Source: Caldifarciminota bacterium
GTDB lineage: Bacteria > Hydrothermota > Hydrothermia > UBA1063 > CAJXJZ01
DNA: 64,000 nucleotides
NCBI GenBank assembly: GCA_026986775.1
Contig: JALSNX010000030.1
Span: forward strand, 1-64,000
Reading direction: 5' to 3'
Made by a program: the position numbers and the translations under genes. Numbering within the stretch: position 1 is the stretch's first letter; the number at the start of each line of letters is the position of its first letter. The notes beneath the pieces were generated by a model. It searched no databases. It was not told the DNA's origin and worked only from the letters and a program-made list of their open reading frames with translations. Shown piece by piece: positions 53,217 through 61,323 of the stretch.

Positions 53217-53226
53217 GGAGGGAAAA

Positions 53227-53985
53227 ATGACTTTTGTGAAATGCAGTAATTGTGGTGCCGAAATACCCTCTGGAGGGCTTTTCTGCCCATTATGTGGTAA
53301 AGATTTTGAAAGTTTTGAGTTTTTGGATGGAACATCTTTTGAAGATACAGTGGTCCTCTCACACACTACGAGGAGTTACCGTGGTTGCTGTCAGGATGCT
53401 CGGGGTGCCGGGTTTGGTAATCTTGCGGGTCTTGGAGCAGGCCTTCCATCCCTTAAACTTTACGGATACGAATTTTATGTAGATGGTGGTAATGTGTATA
53501 GAAAAATAGAGGGCACCGGGACAGGAACTTTGCTAAATTCAGGACTTACCAGTGTTTCTTACATAGTAATAGCACCTGCATACCTTTACATGTTTGGGAC
53601 AAGTGGTGGAGCCTCTGCCATAACGAGATTGCCCCTTGTTCCGCTACTTAATGGAGAAATACCATCTGCACCGGGTATAATTGGGACTCTTCCTGCTCCC
53701 ACTCTGGGAGTAAATACAGTTCCTCAGATTACAAAATTCAATGGTGAATACTACATCGTTTATGTGAGCGGTGGAAATCTCATACTCCTTAAAAACCGTG
53801 ACCTGAGCACCACAGGTTATACTTTACCAGCGGGATTTGCTTCTTTCTGTGCATCTCCTGAAAACGGAGTTTATGTAAGAACAGCTGGAGGATACCAGAA
53901 ACTTGATTTTGGCAGTGGTGAGTTTGTGGTTAATGCTCCATCTGCGTGTGATGGCGCAAGGGCAATTAGAAATTTTTTACTGTAA
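53227..53985 (+). CDS. Zinc-ribbon protein with beta-rich (propeller-like) domain
   Basis: The 252-aa protein starts with a four-Cys zinc ribbon (Cys6, Cys9, Cys20, Cys23: CSNCG...CPLCG). After a linker, a Gly-rich beta domain with repeated strands follows (YEFYVDGGNVYRKI, SYIVIAPAYLYMFG, YYIVYVSGGNLILLKN, GVYVRTAGGYQKLDF), perhaps part of a propeller. No signal peptide is present, so it is cytosolic. ATG 53227 is chosen because AAGGAGGG precedes it. The same kind of zinc ribbon opens the actin/Hsp70-like protein four genes on. Confidence 0.65.
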   Translation: MTFVKCSNCGAEIPSGGLFCPLCGKDFESFEFLDGTSFEDTVVLSHTTRSYRGCCQDARGAGFGNLAGLGAGLPSLKLYGYEFYVDGGNVYRKIEGTGTGTLLNSGLTSVSYIVIAPAYLYMFGTSGGASAITRLPLVPLLNGEIPSAPGIIGTLPAPTLGVNTVPQITKFNGEYYIVYVSGGNLILLKNRDLSTTGYTLPAGFASFCASPENGVYVRTAGGYQKLDFGSGEFVVNAPSACDGARAIRNFLL

Positions 53986-53999
53986 GGGGGTGATTTAAC

Positions 54000-56018
54000 A
54001 TGGCACATCTTATTGGCATTGGAAGTTCAGGTGCAAGGGTTGTAGAACTTGCCACATTTTTGTTAAAAAGCACAGGGAGCTTAGGAAATCTTCAATCTGT
54101 GCATATCTTTGAGACAAACGAGAGTGTTAGAGAGGATGTAAGAAGCAGGATTCAATCTTACGGGGTGGCGAATGTCAAAGCTCCAAACCTTACATTTAAT
54201 CCTAATAATTTTGGCAGATACACAGGTGGTATTACCACAACAACAGCAGGTGCTGGAAATAGAAGGGCCATAGGATATGCTGTTTTTCAGCAAAATCAGG
54301 GTAATATTACAGGTGGATTTAGAGGATTCGGTGCTGGTGATAGGGTAATTGTGGTTGGAACAGGTGCAGGTGGGACAGCATCAGGCATGCTTCCTCCCGT
54401 TGTTAACGAAATTAAGGGAAGAGGTGTGGGTTCTATTTTTACCATATTCCTTCTTCCGTCAACAAAAATAAGTTCTGCCATAAGGAAGGCAAACGCCTTA
54501 ATAACCTTAAGGGATATGGAGGCTGTAATGGAAGGCCATGTCCTTATACTCATGATGCCGGTAAAAACCACAGGGGGAGACAAAGGGGGAGACTGGATAC
54601 TTGATGGCGGTGGTGCAAATGTTGACCTTGAGTCCTTAAATTACCGTGCCTTAATTGAAAGTGCAGGTATTGTCGCTTACGAAGCAGTAAGTGCCACTGC
54701 CATAGCTGCTGGTGTTTATTATCCTGAAATTTCCAGTTACAGCATAACACTTACCCAGTTTGCAAGTGAGAAAAAAGGCTACGAAGTCCTGAAAAAATCC
54801 CTTGAAGATATTTTAAAAGACTACACAGACAGAGTATATTACGGCACAGAGCACAAAGAACTTGAAGAGGAGGTTGAGAGGCTGGAGAATGAGGTGAGTG
54901 TAAATGATATTGAGGAACTGAACAATATAAATGAAAAGGCATTGACAGTGGTCAAAAACTTTCTTGGTAGAGTGAGGGAAACACAGGCTGAAAGTTATAT
55001 ACCCTATTTGAGAAAACTCTTTGATGAAAACGAATCCTTTATGAAGAGCCTGGATTCCTACAGTGAGAAAATTGCACTGGCTGACAGATATAAGGTTGAT
55101 GCTGTTTTGCGTGATTATTACAAGATTATTGCAGACAACAATAAAAGATACAGGGAGTGCAACCTCCAGCTCGTCTATCATAAGGTTATTGAGATACTCA
55201 GGAAAAATCAACTTGAGAATCTAAAGGATGATTTTGAAAATGCCCTTTTGTCTGTAAAACCAGTAACACCCTTTGAACTTGTTGAGGCAGGAAAGTTAGA
55301 TTTTGTAACCTTCGTAATACCTGTTGCCGGGGTGCAGAGTAGTGTATCCGATTTGCGTAGTAGGATTATAGAAAACTCCGAAAATATCCTTTTCAATCCT
55401 GAAAGGAGCAAAAGAATTAAGGCCATTGAAAGTGTATTCAGTAACTTTATAGGAAACCATGCAAACGGTGGTAATGGTGGAAATAACGGAAACAATAACA
55501 ATGCCGGTGCTGGTGGAGGAGCCGGCGGTGGAGGTGCAGTAAATAATGCAGTGTTTCTGGAAATAGAGGCAGGTGGTATAGGTGGTAATACTAAATTTGG
55601 AAACATAACTCTTCACCAAATAACAAACACAAAGCACATAGGACTGTTTAACGACCAAAGAGTTCTTTCGGAAATCGTCTCTCCCTCAACATACAACCTA
55701 CTAAGGTATCCGGAATACCCGTTTCTCAATGACCGTTTTAAAAATGAGTTATGGAATTATTTTGGTAATAAAGGGGCTGTAAGTGTAAAAGGGGGCGTAA
55801 AAACACTCAATGTAAATACCCTTTTAGGAAATGATATAGAACTTCTACCATCCTATCCTGAAGTTGTGGGAAATATTAAATACTTACCCCTTAAGGATGT
55901 GCCTGACATTGAAATAGCCATACAGTATCCAGACGGGACTAATGTCTCAGACCTTGTGAGAGTAAGCACCCATGAGGTTCTTTTGTGGAAGTGGGGTAAA
56001 GATAAGCGCATATTTTAG
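54000..56018 (+). CDS. Tubulin/FtsZ-like GTPase-type protein, active-looking member
   Basis: The 672-aa protein begins with a Rossmann-like Gly loop (LIGIGSSGARVVE, Gly6-Gly11). It has a tubulin-type G-box at 120-129 (VVGTGAGGTASGMLPPV), comparable to GGGTG(S/T)G in tubulin and FtsZ. An acidic coiled-coil segment (about 283-310) and a Gly/Asn-rich low-complexity linker (about 488-518) interrupt the rest. It is much longer than FtsZ and is not the division protein; it belongs with the divergent tubulin-like families of bacteria. GTP binding is likely, polymerisation is unproven. AAGGGGG precedes the ATG. Confidence 0.75.
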   Translation: MAHLIGIGSSGARVVELATFLLKSTGSLGNLQSVHIFETNESVREDVRSRIQSYGVANVKAPNLTFNPNNFGRYTGGITTTTAGAGNRRAIGYAVFQQNQGNITGGFRGFGAGDRVIVVGTGAGGTASGMLPPVVNEIKGRGVGSIFTIFLLPSTKISSAIRKANALITLRDMEAVMEGHVLILMMPVKTTGGDKGGDWILDGGGANVDLESLNYRALIESAGIVAYEAVSATAIAAGVYYPEISSYSITLTQFASEKKGYEVLKKSLEDILKDYTDRVYYGTEHKELEEEVERLENEVSVNDIEELNNINEKALTVVKNFLGRVRETQAESYIPYLRKLFDENESFMKSLDSYSEKIALADRYKVDAVLRDYYKIIADNNKRYRECNLQLVYHKVIEILRKNQLENLKDDFENALLSVKPVTPFELVEAGKLDFVTFVIPVAGVQSSVSDLRSRIIENSENILFNPERSKRIKAIESVFSNFIGNHANGGNGGNNGNNNNAGAGGGAGGGGAVNNAVFLEIEAGGIGGNTKFGNITLHQITNTKHIGLFNDQRVLSEIVSPSTYNLLRYPEYPFLNDRFKNELWNYFGNKGAVSVKGGVKTLNVNTLLGNDIELLPSYPEVVGNIKYLPLKDVPDIEIAIQYPDGTNVSDLVRVSTHEVLLWKWGKDKRIF

Positions 56019-56028
56019 GAGGTGAAGA

Positions 56029-58092
56029 ATGTTAAGACCAACCATGTTTGTGGGAGTTGGAGAGTTTGGTGACCTTGTTTTAAAGAACCTTGCCCTTCAG
56101 GCATTTATCACAACAGGCTCACCAGACCTTTATGGCATCTTTAAGTATCTTGTTGTGCATCGAGCAGGATATGCCATTCAAAACCCTGTGAACAGTCTCT
56201 TTGGCGGGATTGTGAAATACATAAATGCCAATGTGGCTGATGAAGCAGATAGAACCGTAGTAAATGTTCAGGGAGCAATGGCAAATATCGGAACAGCAAT
56301 TGATAATGAAAGAACACAATTTATTGCCTTTGCAGGTGATCAGACTCAAAGGGAGGATGCAGCACGGAGGCTTTCAGATAATATTGGTCTTACAGAGCCC
56401 CTTGATGTGGCACAGGAGCCTGAGTATTTTATTGTTGGAGATGCATCTTCTGGTTTTTCCTCTGCCCTTTTACCTGCCATTGCAGAAAAGTTTACCCTTC
56501 CCTACGGGATGATACACATTCAAAATGACGATAACTCAAGTGGATTCATGTATGAGTTCTTCACGCAGATGGCACTTAAGGGAACGCCCCGTTTCAATGC
56601 AATATATGTAATAGATTCGTCCCGGATTTCGGGAGCACCTGCACCTTCTGATATTGCCACATATTTCACAGTTGCGAGGTTCCTCTACCTTATACAGACT
56701 GTCCTTGATGTTCCTGCGAAACTGGTGGATGTTGATTCGGACTTTGGAAAGGGCAATGTTCTTGCCTTTTCCTTTGGCGGCGCCCTCTCCATGGCAAAGG
56801 AAAAAAGTTTTGTTGAAAGCGCAGAGGGTTTTATAAAAGCACTTGATGAGTATCTTATATGGGATAATGACCATGACAATAAATGTGACCACACTGATGT
56901 TGAAAAGGAGATAGACACAGAATTTATGGACCCCCTTGTAAGACGGTATCTATTTGATGGGTGGGAAAATCTAAGTGGAAATGATATAAGTGGCAAAGTA
57001 AACCATTTTATTAAAAACATATTTAATCCTGAACTTAAGTATCACATGGCACACAACAGAACAGGAAAACTCTACGGTCCAAAATACGCCCTCTGTGTAA
57101 TTAAAAAGATTGGTAAATATAAACAAGAACTGTGGGACAGTGTTCAGGATGCAAAATACAAATTGGCAAGGCTCAATACCTTTACGGATAATATCAGTAA
57201 AAAGAGGTGGGAGGAATGGAATAAAGGGTTAAAAAATGTAAAAAATGCAGTTAATAGTCTGAAACATGATATAGAAAATCTGGCAGGGGGACTCAGTGTG
57301 TGGAATAGTGATGGATTGAATACTGATCAAAATAATAATAATAATATTGATGCGAAAGAAAGATACACGCTGATGGCAATAAACCGAAATTCAGATAGCA
57401 TATTCGTTGACAATGCCCTTAAGATTAAGCCCATTGCAGAGGAGATACTGTATGAGAGAACTGATTGCATTGTAAGCAAGAAGGCAATACCACAAAATAA
57501 TCTTAAAAAGATATTTTTGGACAATGTGGGGGGTGGAGGCACTGATATAATGAGTTTCAATGACGAAAGCCGGGCCTCAACTGACCATCTTGCATCTAAA
57601 ATCACGAAGGACGCGAAGAATTTTTACGAAAAGGTTTTTGGTTGCGATAAGTATTATCTCAAACTCGTTACAGGATTTGGCTATATGGACATAAATTTTA
57701 ATAAGAGACCTGGAAATAGCATACAGAGTTATGTCTCCGGGGGGGGTGAAAAAACATTTCTCCTTATGAGGTTTATAAGAAATGTTCTCGGCTCATATCA
57801 CCTCGTATTTTCCTCCGATGGAAAAAGGTTTTTAATTGAAAATGACCCTGTTTTTAATAATCAAGTAAAGAGCGTGGACGATCTGTTTGCGGGGACTTAT
57901 TATGCTATCATAAGAGGTTGGGGTGGTATTCATAATGCCTCTCCTGTAACAAGAAATATCCTCATTGAAAATCTCACAGTTCCTCCCGGAAGATTAAACT
58001 ACTTTGCCGTAAAGATGCTTGAATTTTTCGGGTTTAAGAATGTGCCTGTTAACAAAGATACGATTTACGAGTTTATAAACAAATTTGTTTAA
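56029..58092 (+). CDS. Second tubulin/FtsZ-like protein, degenerate G-box
   Basis: The 687-aa protein has the same overall plan and length as the previous gene. It begins with MFVGVGEFGDLVLKNL (Gly loop at 9-14) and has IVGDASSGFSSALLPAI at 135-151, the position of the G-box; three of the G-box glycines are replaced. A helical, charged central part and a short Asn repeat (about 431-438) follow. It looks like a duplicated partner that has lost or changed nucleotide binding, perhaps forming a heterodimer with the first. AGGAGG precedes the ATG, 10 nt after the previous stop. Confidence 0.65.
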   Translation: MLRPTMFVGVGEFGDLVLKNLALQAFITTGSPDLYGIFKYLVVHRAGYAIQNPVNSLFGGIVKYINANVADEADRTVVNVQGAMANIGTAIDNERTQFIAFAGDQTQREDAARRLSDNIGLTEPLDVAQEPEYFIVGDASSGFSSALLPAIAEKFTLPYGMIHIQNDDNSSGFMYEFFTQMALKGTPRFNAIYVIDSSRISGAPAPSDIATYFTVARFLYLIQTVLDVPAKLVDVDSDFGKGNVLAFSFGGALSMAKEKSFVESAEGFIKALDEYLIWDNDHDNKCDHTDVEKEIDTEFMDPLVRRYLFDGWENLSGNDISGKVNHFIKNIFNPELKYHMAHNRTGKLYGPKYALCVIKKIGKYKQELWDSVQDAKYKLARLNTFTDNISKKRWEEWNKGLKNVKNAVNSLKHDIENLAGGLSVWNSDGLNTDQNNNNNIDAKERYTLMAINRNSDSIFVDNALKIKPIAEEILYERTDCIVSKKAIPQNNLKKIFLDNVGGGGTDIMSFNDESRASTDHLASKITKDAKNFYEKVFGCDKYYLKLVTGFGYMDINFNKRPGNSIQSYVSGGGEKTFLLMRFIRNVLGSYHLVFSSDGKRFLIENDPVFNNQVKSVDDLFAGTYYAIIRGWGGIHNASPVTRNILIENLTVPPGRLNYFAVKMLEFFGFKNVPVNKDTIYEFINKFV

Positions 58093-58113
58093 AATGAATG
58101 GGAGGTGATTCTT

Positions 58114-60345
58114 ATGCAGTGTTCTGTATGTGGAAATTCTGTTCCCTTTGATTTCAGGTTCTGCCCCTATTGCGGGAATAAACTGTATGAACTTGGGCTC
58201 TCTTTAAATCCCGCTACCACTGTGGCAGGAAGAAATGTAAGGAATCTTGTTCTTGACATACACTCCCACGGCATTACGGTGGATAGTTGTGAATTGATGT
58301 TGCCGGACAGAAATGTGGAAGGTGCAATAAATGGAGGGACCGTAACATGGGCAGGGGTCGGTATTGCTGTGGGAAATTCTTATAATATCAGGGTGAAGTA
58401 TTCCAGGATTATAGGCCGGGTGAATGGGCGAAACATCACGGTTACCTTTGAAGAAGAACTCCAAATAGAAATTCCTGCTGGTGGTGTTACCTTGAAGAAT
58501 GCATACGAAATTGATAATATGCTCTATGTCCAGCTTGATGCCTATAACATCACCAATGTTTCCCTTGCAGGACAAAACTGCCAAAGAGTAGATAACAGTA
58601 ACTGGTGGAGTTGTCCCATAGACAACCAGAATGTAAATCACATTTCTTTAAGTGTCAATACCGACAATGGCATGGTGATTATAAGACCTGCAAACATTAA
58701 GCAACTTCCTGACTTTGATGTTTACCCTGTAAAGGGAATAAGACTTCAACAAGACGGGATTACCATGCCAGAGAGCATGAAGGTTAAACTCCATATCAGG
58801 TTTCCTGTAAATTTGAACAGTGCACCTTTACCTTCAGTGCAAAATGACACACTGCTTTATCAAGAAGCGAACAATCATATAGATGGGAACATGGATGTTA
58901 TTTCAGAGGAAAATGACATAGAGTTGTCTCAATCTCTGGATAATACCTTCAGGGTAAAAAGAAAAGTCGTTTCTGTAAATAGTGTAAATGGTAGGGGTGG
59001 TGAAGCCTACATTGCCATTGACTTTGGAAATACCCGCTCAACAATGGGTGTGTTTATCCATGGTGATGGTGGAGGAGCCATTCACAAACCAACGATAAAC
59101 GGGGCAGATTACATTATGGAGTCCCGTGCGTATAATAGTGCGCCTTCATGCACAGGAAACTGCAACAATAAGGATAGATATATGTTTTCCTACTACTATC
59201 ACTTTGACCAGCCTGTAGTATTAACAGGCGTGAAAAACCGGATAATGCACCAGATTGCACAGAAGCATGGCAATAATTTAAAATCCTATGCAGTCAGAAT
59301 AATTTCAGAACTGCTCTTTACCGGTTTGTATCTTATCTACAATAATGGGAGAATAGGCACAGACATTTTTCAGAACCTTAAAGGAATAGTCCTTTCATAC
59401 CCTCCAACATGGCCAGAAGATTATCAAAAAGAACTTAAAAGTATTGTTCGGGATGCGTTTTCTGCTGTGTTGAAAGGAAATTTACCTGATAATATTGAGT
59501 TTGATTTTGTCCATGAATCCTTTGCTCCTCTTATGTGGGCTCTTAGAGGTGGCGCAGGTGGCCATGATGCAGCCCTTGTAGTTGACTTTGGAGGTGGAAC
59601 AACGGATGTGGCATTCTATGACCTTAAAGGTGCCGCTGCCACTCTTTATGCCTTTGCCTCTGGTAAAGCAGGTGGTGATAATCTGGATGTGTATCTTGCA
59701 CGAAATTTTCTGGGAAATGATAACATAGAAAGTATCTTCAATATCAGGAAGGAAAAAGAACAGAATAACGGTTTTCCACAAAAGGGTCAGGGTGTTTTTG
59801 ACGGAAATTATGGTGATGTAAATCAGGAAGTAAAAAGCATTATAGAAAATATCACGGAAGTCCTTTTAAATCAGATAAAGATGGCACTGGACAATCAGAA
59901 ATACAAATACGATGATAAAAGCGTGCTGCTCGTTCTTGCAGGTGGACTTTCAAGGATGCGACACCCTGATGTGAAAAGCATTGTAGAAAATAAAGTTAGA
60001 AGTGTCTTTGGGGTTAAAAATGTCGGAGTGAGTGTCGTTGGCAAGATGGGGACTGTTCAGGGAATGCTCAGATGGAAGGGGGCAGGCGGTGGTGCAATGA
60101 ATAAAGTGGATGGTATTGCCTATTACAATTATATAACCCTTGGTGCAGGTGGAGCCAATATAAGTTATGTAAAGAAGAAAGGTGAAGGATTTACGGGTCA
60201 ATGTGAAGAAAACTGGAAAAAGATTATAGATGACCTTCTCTATTATCCTCAGGGTCCGGTCCCTCAAATTGTAATAGATGTTGTAGGAAGTGTATTCGTG
60301 CCTAATGGAGGAATTTTTGTACCCATAGGGTTTATTGATTGCTAA
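58114..60345 (+). CDS. Zinc-ribbon protein with actin/Hsp70-type ATPase domain
   Basis: The 743-aa protein has an N-terminal zinc ribbon (Cys3, Cys6, Cys17, Cys20), a beta-rich middle (about 30-290) and a C-terminal actin-fold ATPase. Phosphate-1 is YIAIDFGNTRSTMGVF (from about 299), phosphate-2 is LVVDFGGGTTDVAFYDL (about 487-503) and the adenosine motif is LVLAGGLSRM (about 605-614). No substrate-binding domain follows, so it is not a DnaK. ATG 58114 is preceded by GGAGG at 8 nt; a GTG at 58105 overlaps that site. It probably powers or regulates the tubulin-like pair upstream. Confidence 0.85.
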   Translation: MQCSVCGNSVPFDFRFCPYCGNKLYELGLSLNPATTVAGRNVRNLVLDIHSHGITVDSCELMLPDRNVEGAINGGTVTWAGVGIAVGNSYNIRVKYSRIIGRVNGRNITVTFEEELQIEIPAGGVTLKNAYEIDNMLYVQLDAYNITNVSLAGQNCQRVDNSNWWSCPIDNQNVNHISLSVNTDNGMVIIRPANIKQLPDFDVYPVKGIRLQQDGITMPESMKVKLHIRFPVNLNSAPLPSVQNDTLLYQEANNHIDGNMDVISEENDIELSQSLDNTFRVKRKVVSVNSVNGRGGEAYIAIDFGNTRSTMGVFIHGDGGGAIHKPTINGADYIMESRAYNSAPSCTGNCNNKDRYMFSYYYHFDQPVVLTGVKNRIMHQIAQKHGNNLKSYAVRIISELLFTGLYLIYNNGRIGTDIFQNLKGIVLSYPPTWPEDYQKELKSIVRDAFSAVLKGNLPDNIEFDFVHESFAPLMWALRGGAGGHDAALVVDFGGGTTDVAFYDLKGAAATLYAFASGKAGGDNLDVYLARNFLGNDNIESIFNIRKEKEQNNGFPQKGQGVFDGNYGDVNQEVKSIIENITEVLLNQIKMALDNQKYKYDDKSVLLVLAGGLSRMRHPDVKSIVENKVRSVFGVKNVGVSVVGKMGTVQGMLRWKGAGGGAMNKVDGIAYYNYITLGAGGANISYVKKKGEGFTGQCEENWKKIIDDLLYYPQGPVPQIVIDVVGSVFVPNGGIFVPIGFIDC

Positions 60346-60356
60346 GGAGGAAATTC

Positions 60357-61310
60357 ATGCAGGTAGTAATTATAATGCTCAGTTTGTTTATGTTTAAGAA
60401 TCCAAAGAAAGTAAGTCCTCCTGCTGAGGGTATAAGGGATAGTGTTTTAGCAGAAACTCAGATTGTTAATGATACCATTGCGCATCATCATAATGGGGGT
60501 GAAGATAGGATAAACAGCACCTTTGAACTTTATACAGCAGTTGTTTTCTTCATCTTCCTTTTGCTTTTACTTGGCATTCTCTATCTTATGTTGAGAATAC
60601 ACTCAGAATTGCAGGGCACGAAGGACCTTTTTGAATCTTTTCTCAAAAGGATGGATATGAGAAAAAATGCTGATAATTTTGAAAGGAGAATGGCAGGATA
60701 TTTTGAGAGTGTTGAAAAGGAGATTCATGATATAAACCTTAAAGTTGATGACTTAAACAAAAACATTCTGGGAGTTTATAGAAGCGTTAGTGGACTTTCC
60801 TTAAAAGATGTTCTGGACATGCAGAGAAACACCCTGCAACTGGTTTCTGGAATTTTAAACAGAATGGAGGAAATCGTCAGGTATCAGAAACAGATAATCA
60901 CAAAGCATCTAAAGAGTGAGGGCAGGCCATCTTCCATTGAAAAAATTTACCCTGTTAGAAGGGAACCAGTTGTGAATCAAACCCACATTTCCACAGAAAG
61001 TAAAAGGGTCTCTGATGTTGATATTAAGAAAGAGGTTCAGAGATGGAAGGAACTTTCAGATAGCGACAAGGCAAAGGTTGAGAATATGGCTAAAAATCTT
61101 GGTTATTCACTCGTTGACCCCCTCAAAGAGAATAAGGTCTTTTTCGCAGACCTTACTGACGATGAGAAACACTATTTTAAGGTAGAAAGGGTAAGTGATG
61201 AGAGATATGCAGTTTATCCGAAAGGCAGGATAATTGAGGTGGTTATGCCTGCTGTTATTGATGGAAAAGGCCTTATAGTTCAGCAGGGCACTTTGAAGAT
61301 AAAGGATTAA
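60357..61310 (+). CDS. Membrane-anchored coiled-coil protein
   Basis: The 317-aa protein has a short hydrophobic N-terminus, a transmembrane helix at about 59-80, a coiled-coil region (about 85-200, with regular heptads in FESVEKEIHDINLKVDDLNK) and a small C-terminal alpha/beta domain. No family is recognised. With the coiled coil on the cytosolic side it could link the membrane to the filament-type proteins. AAGGAGG selects ATG 60357. Confidence 0.6.
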   Translation: MQVVIIMLSLFMFKNPKKVSPPAEGIRDSVLAETQIVNDTIAHHHNGGEDRINSTFELYTAVVFFIFLLLLLGILYLMLRIHSELQGTKDLFESFLKRMDMRKNADNFERRMAGYFESVEKEIHDINLKVDDLNKNILGVYRSVSGLSLKDVLDMQRNTLQLVSGILNRMEEIVRYQKQIITKHLKSEGRPSSIEKIYPVRREPVVNQTHISTESKRVSDVDIKKEVQRWKELSDSDKAKVENMAKNLGYSLVDPLKENKVFFADLTDDEKHYFKVERVSDERYAVYPKGRIIEVVMPAVIDGKGLIVQQGTLKIKD

Positions 61311-61323
61311 AAAGGAGGTTTTT

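Noticed and set aside
55461-55556. Short DNA repeats resembling a repeat array
   Set aside because: They are codons for Gly and Asn in an open frame and have no unit length or spacers of a CRISPR or tandem repeat locus.
55208-55606. Minus-strand proline-rich frame of 132 aa
   Set aside because: The proline runs are simply the complement of the Gly/Asn linker codons of the tubulin-like gene.
54000-56018. Calling this gene ftsZ
   Set aside because: It is almost twice the length of FtsZ, the G-box differs from GGGTGTG, and its neighbours are not division and cell wall genes.
58114-60345. Calling this gene dnaK
   Set aside because: The ATPase motifs are at the C-terminal half, no substrate-binding domain follows, and a zinc ribbon and beta domain precede it.
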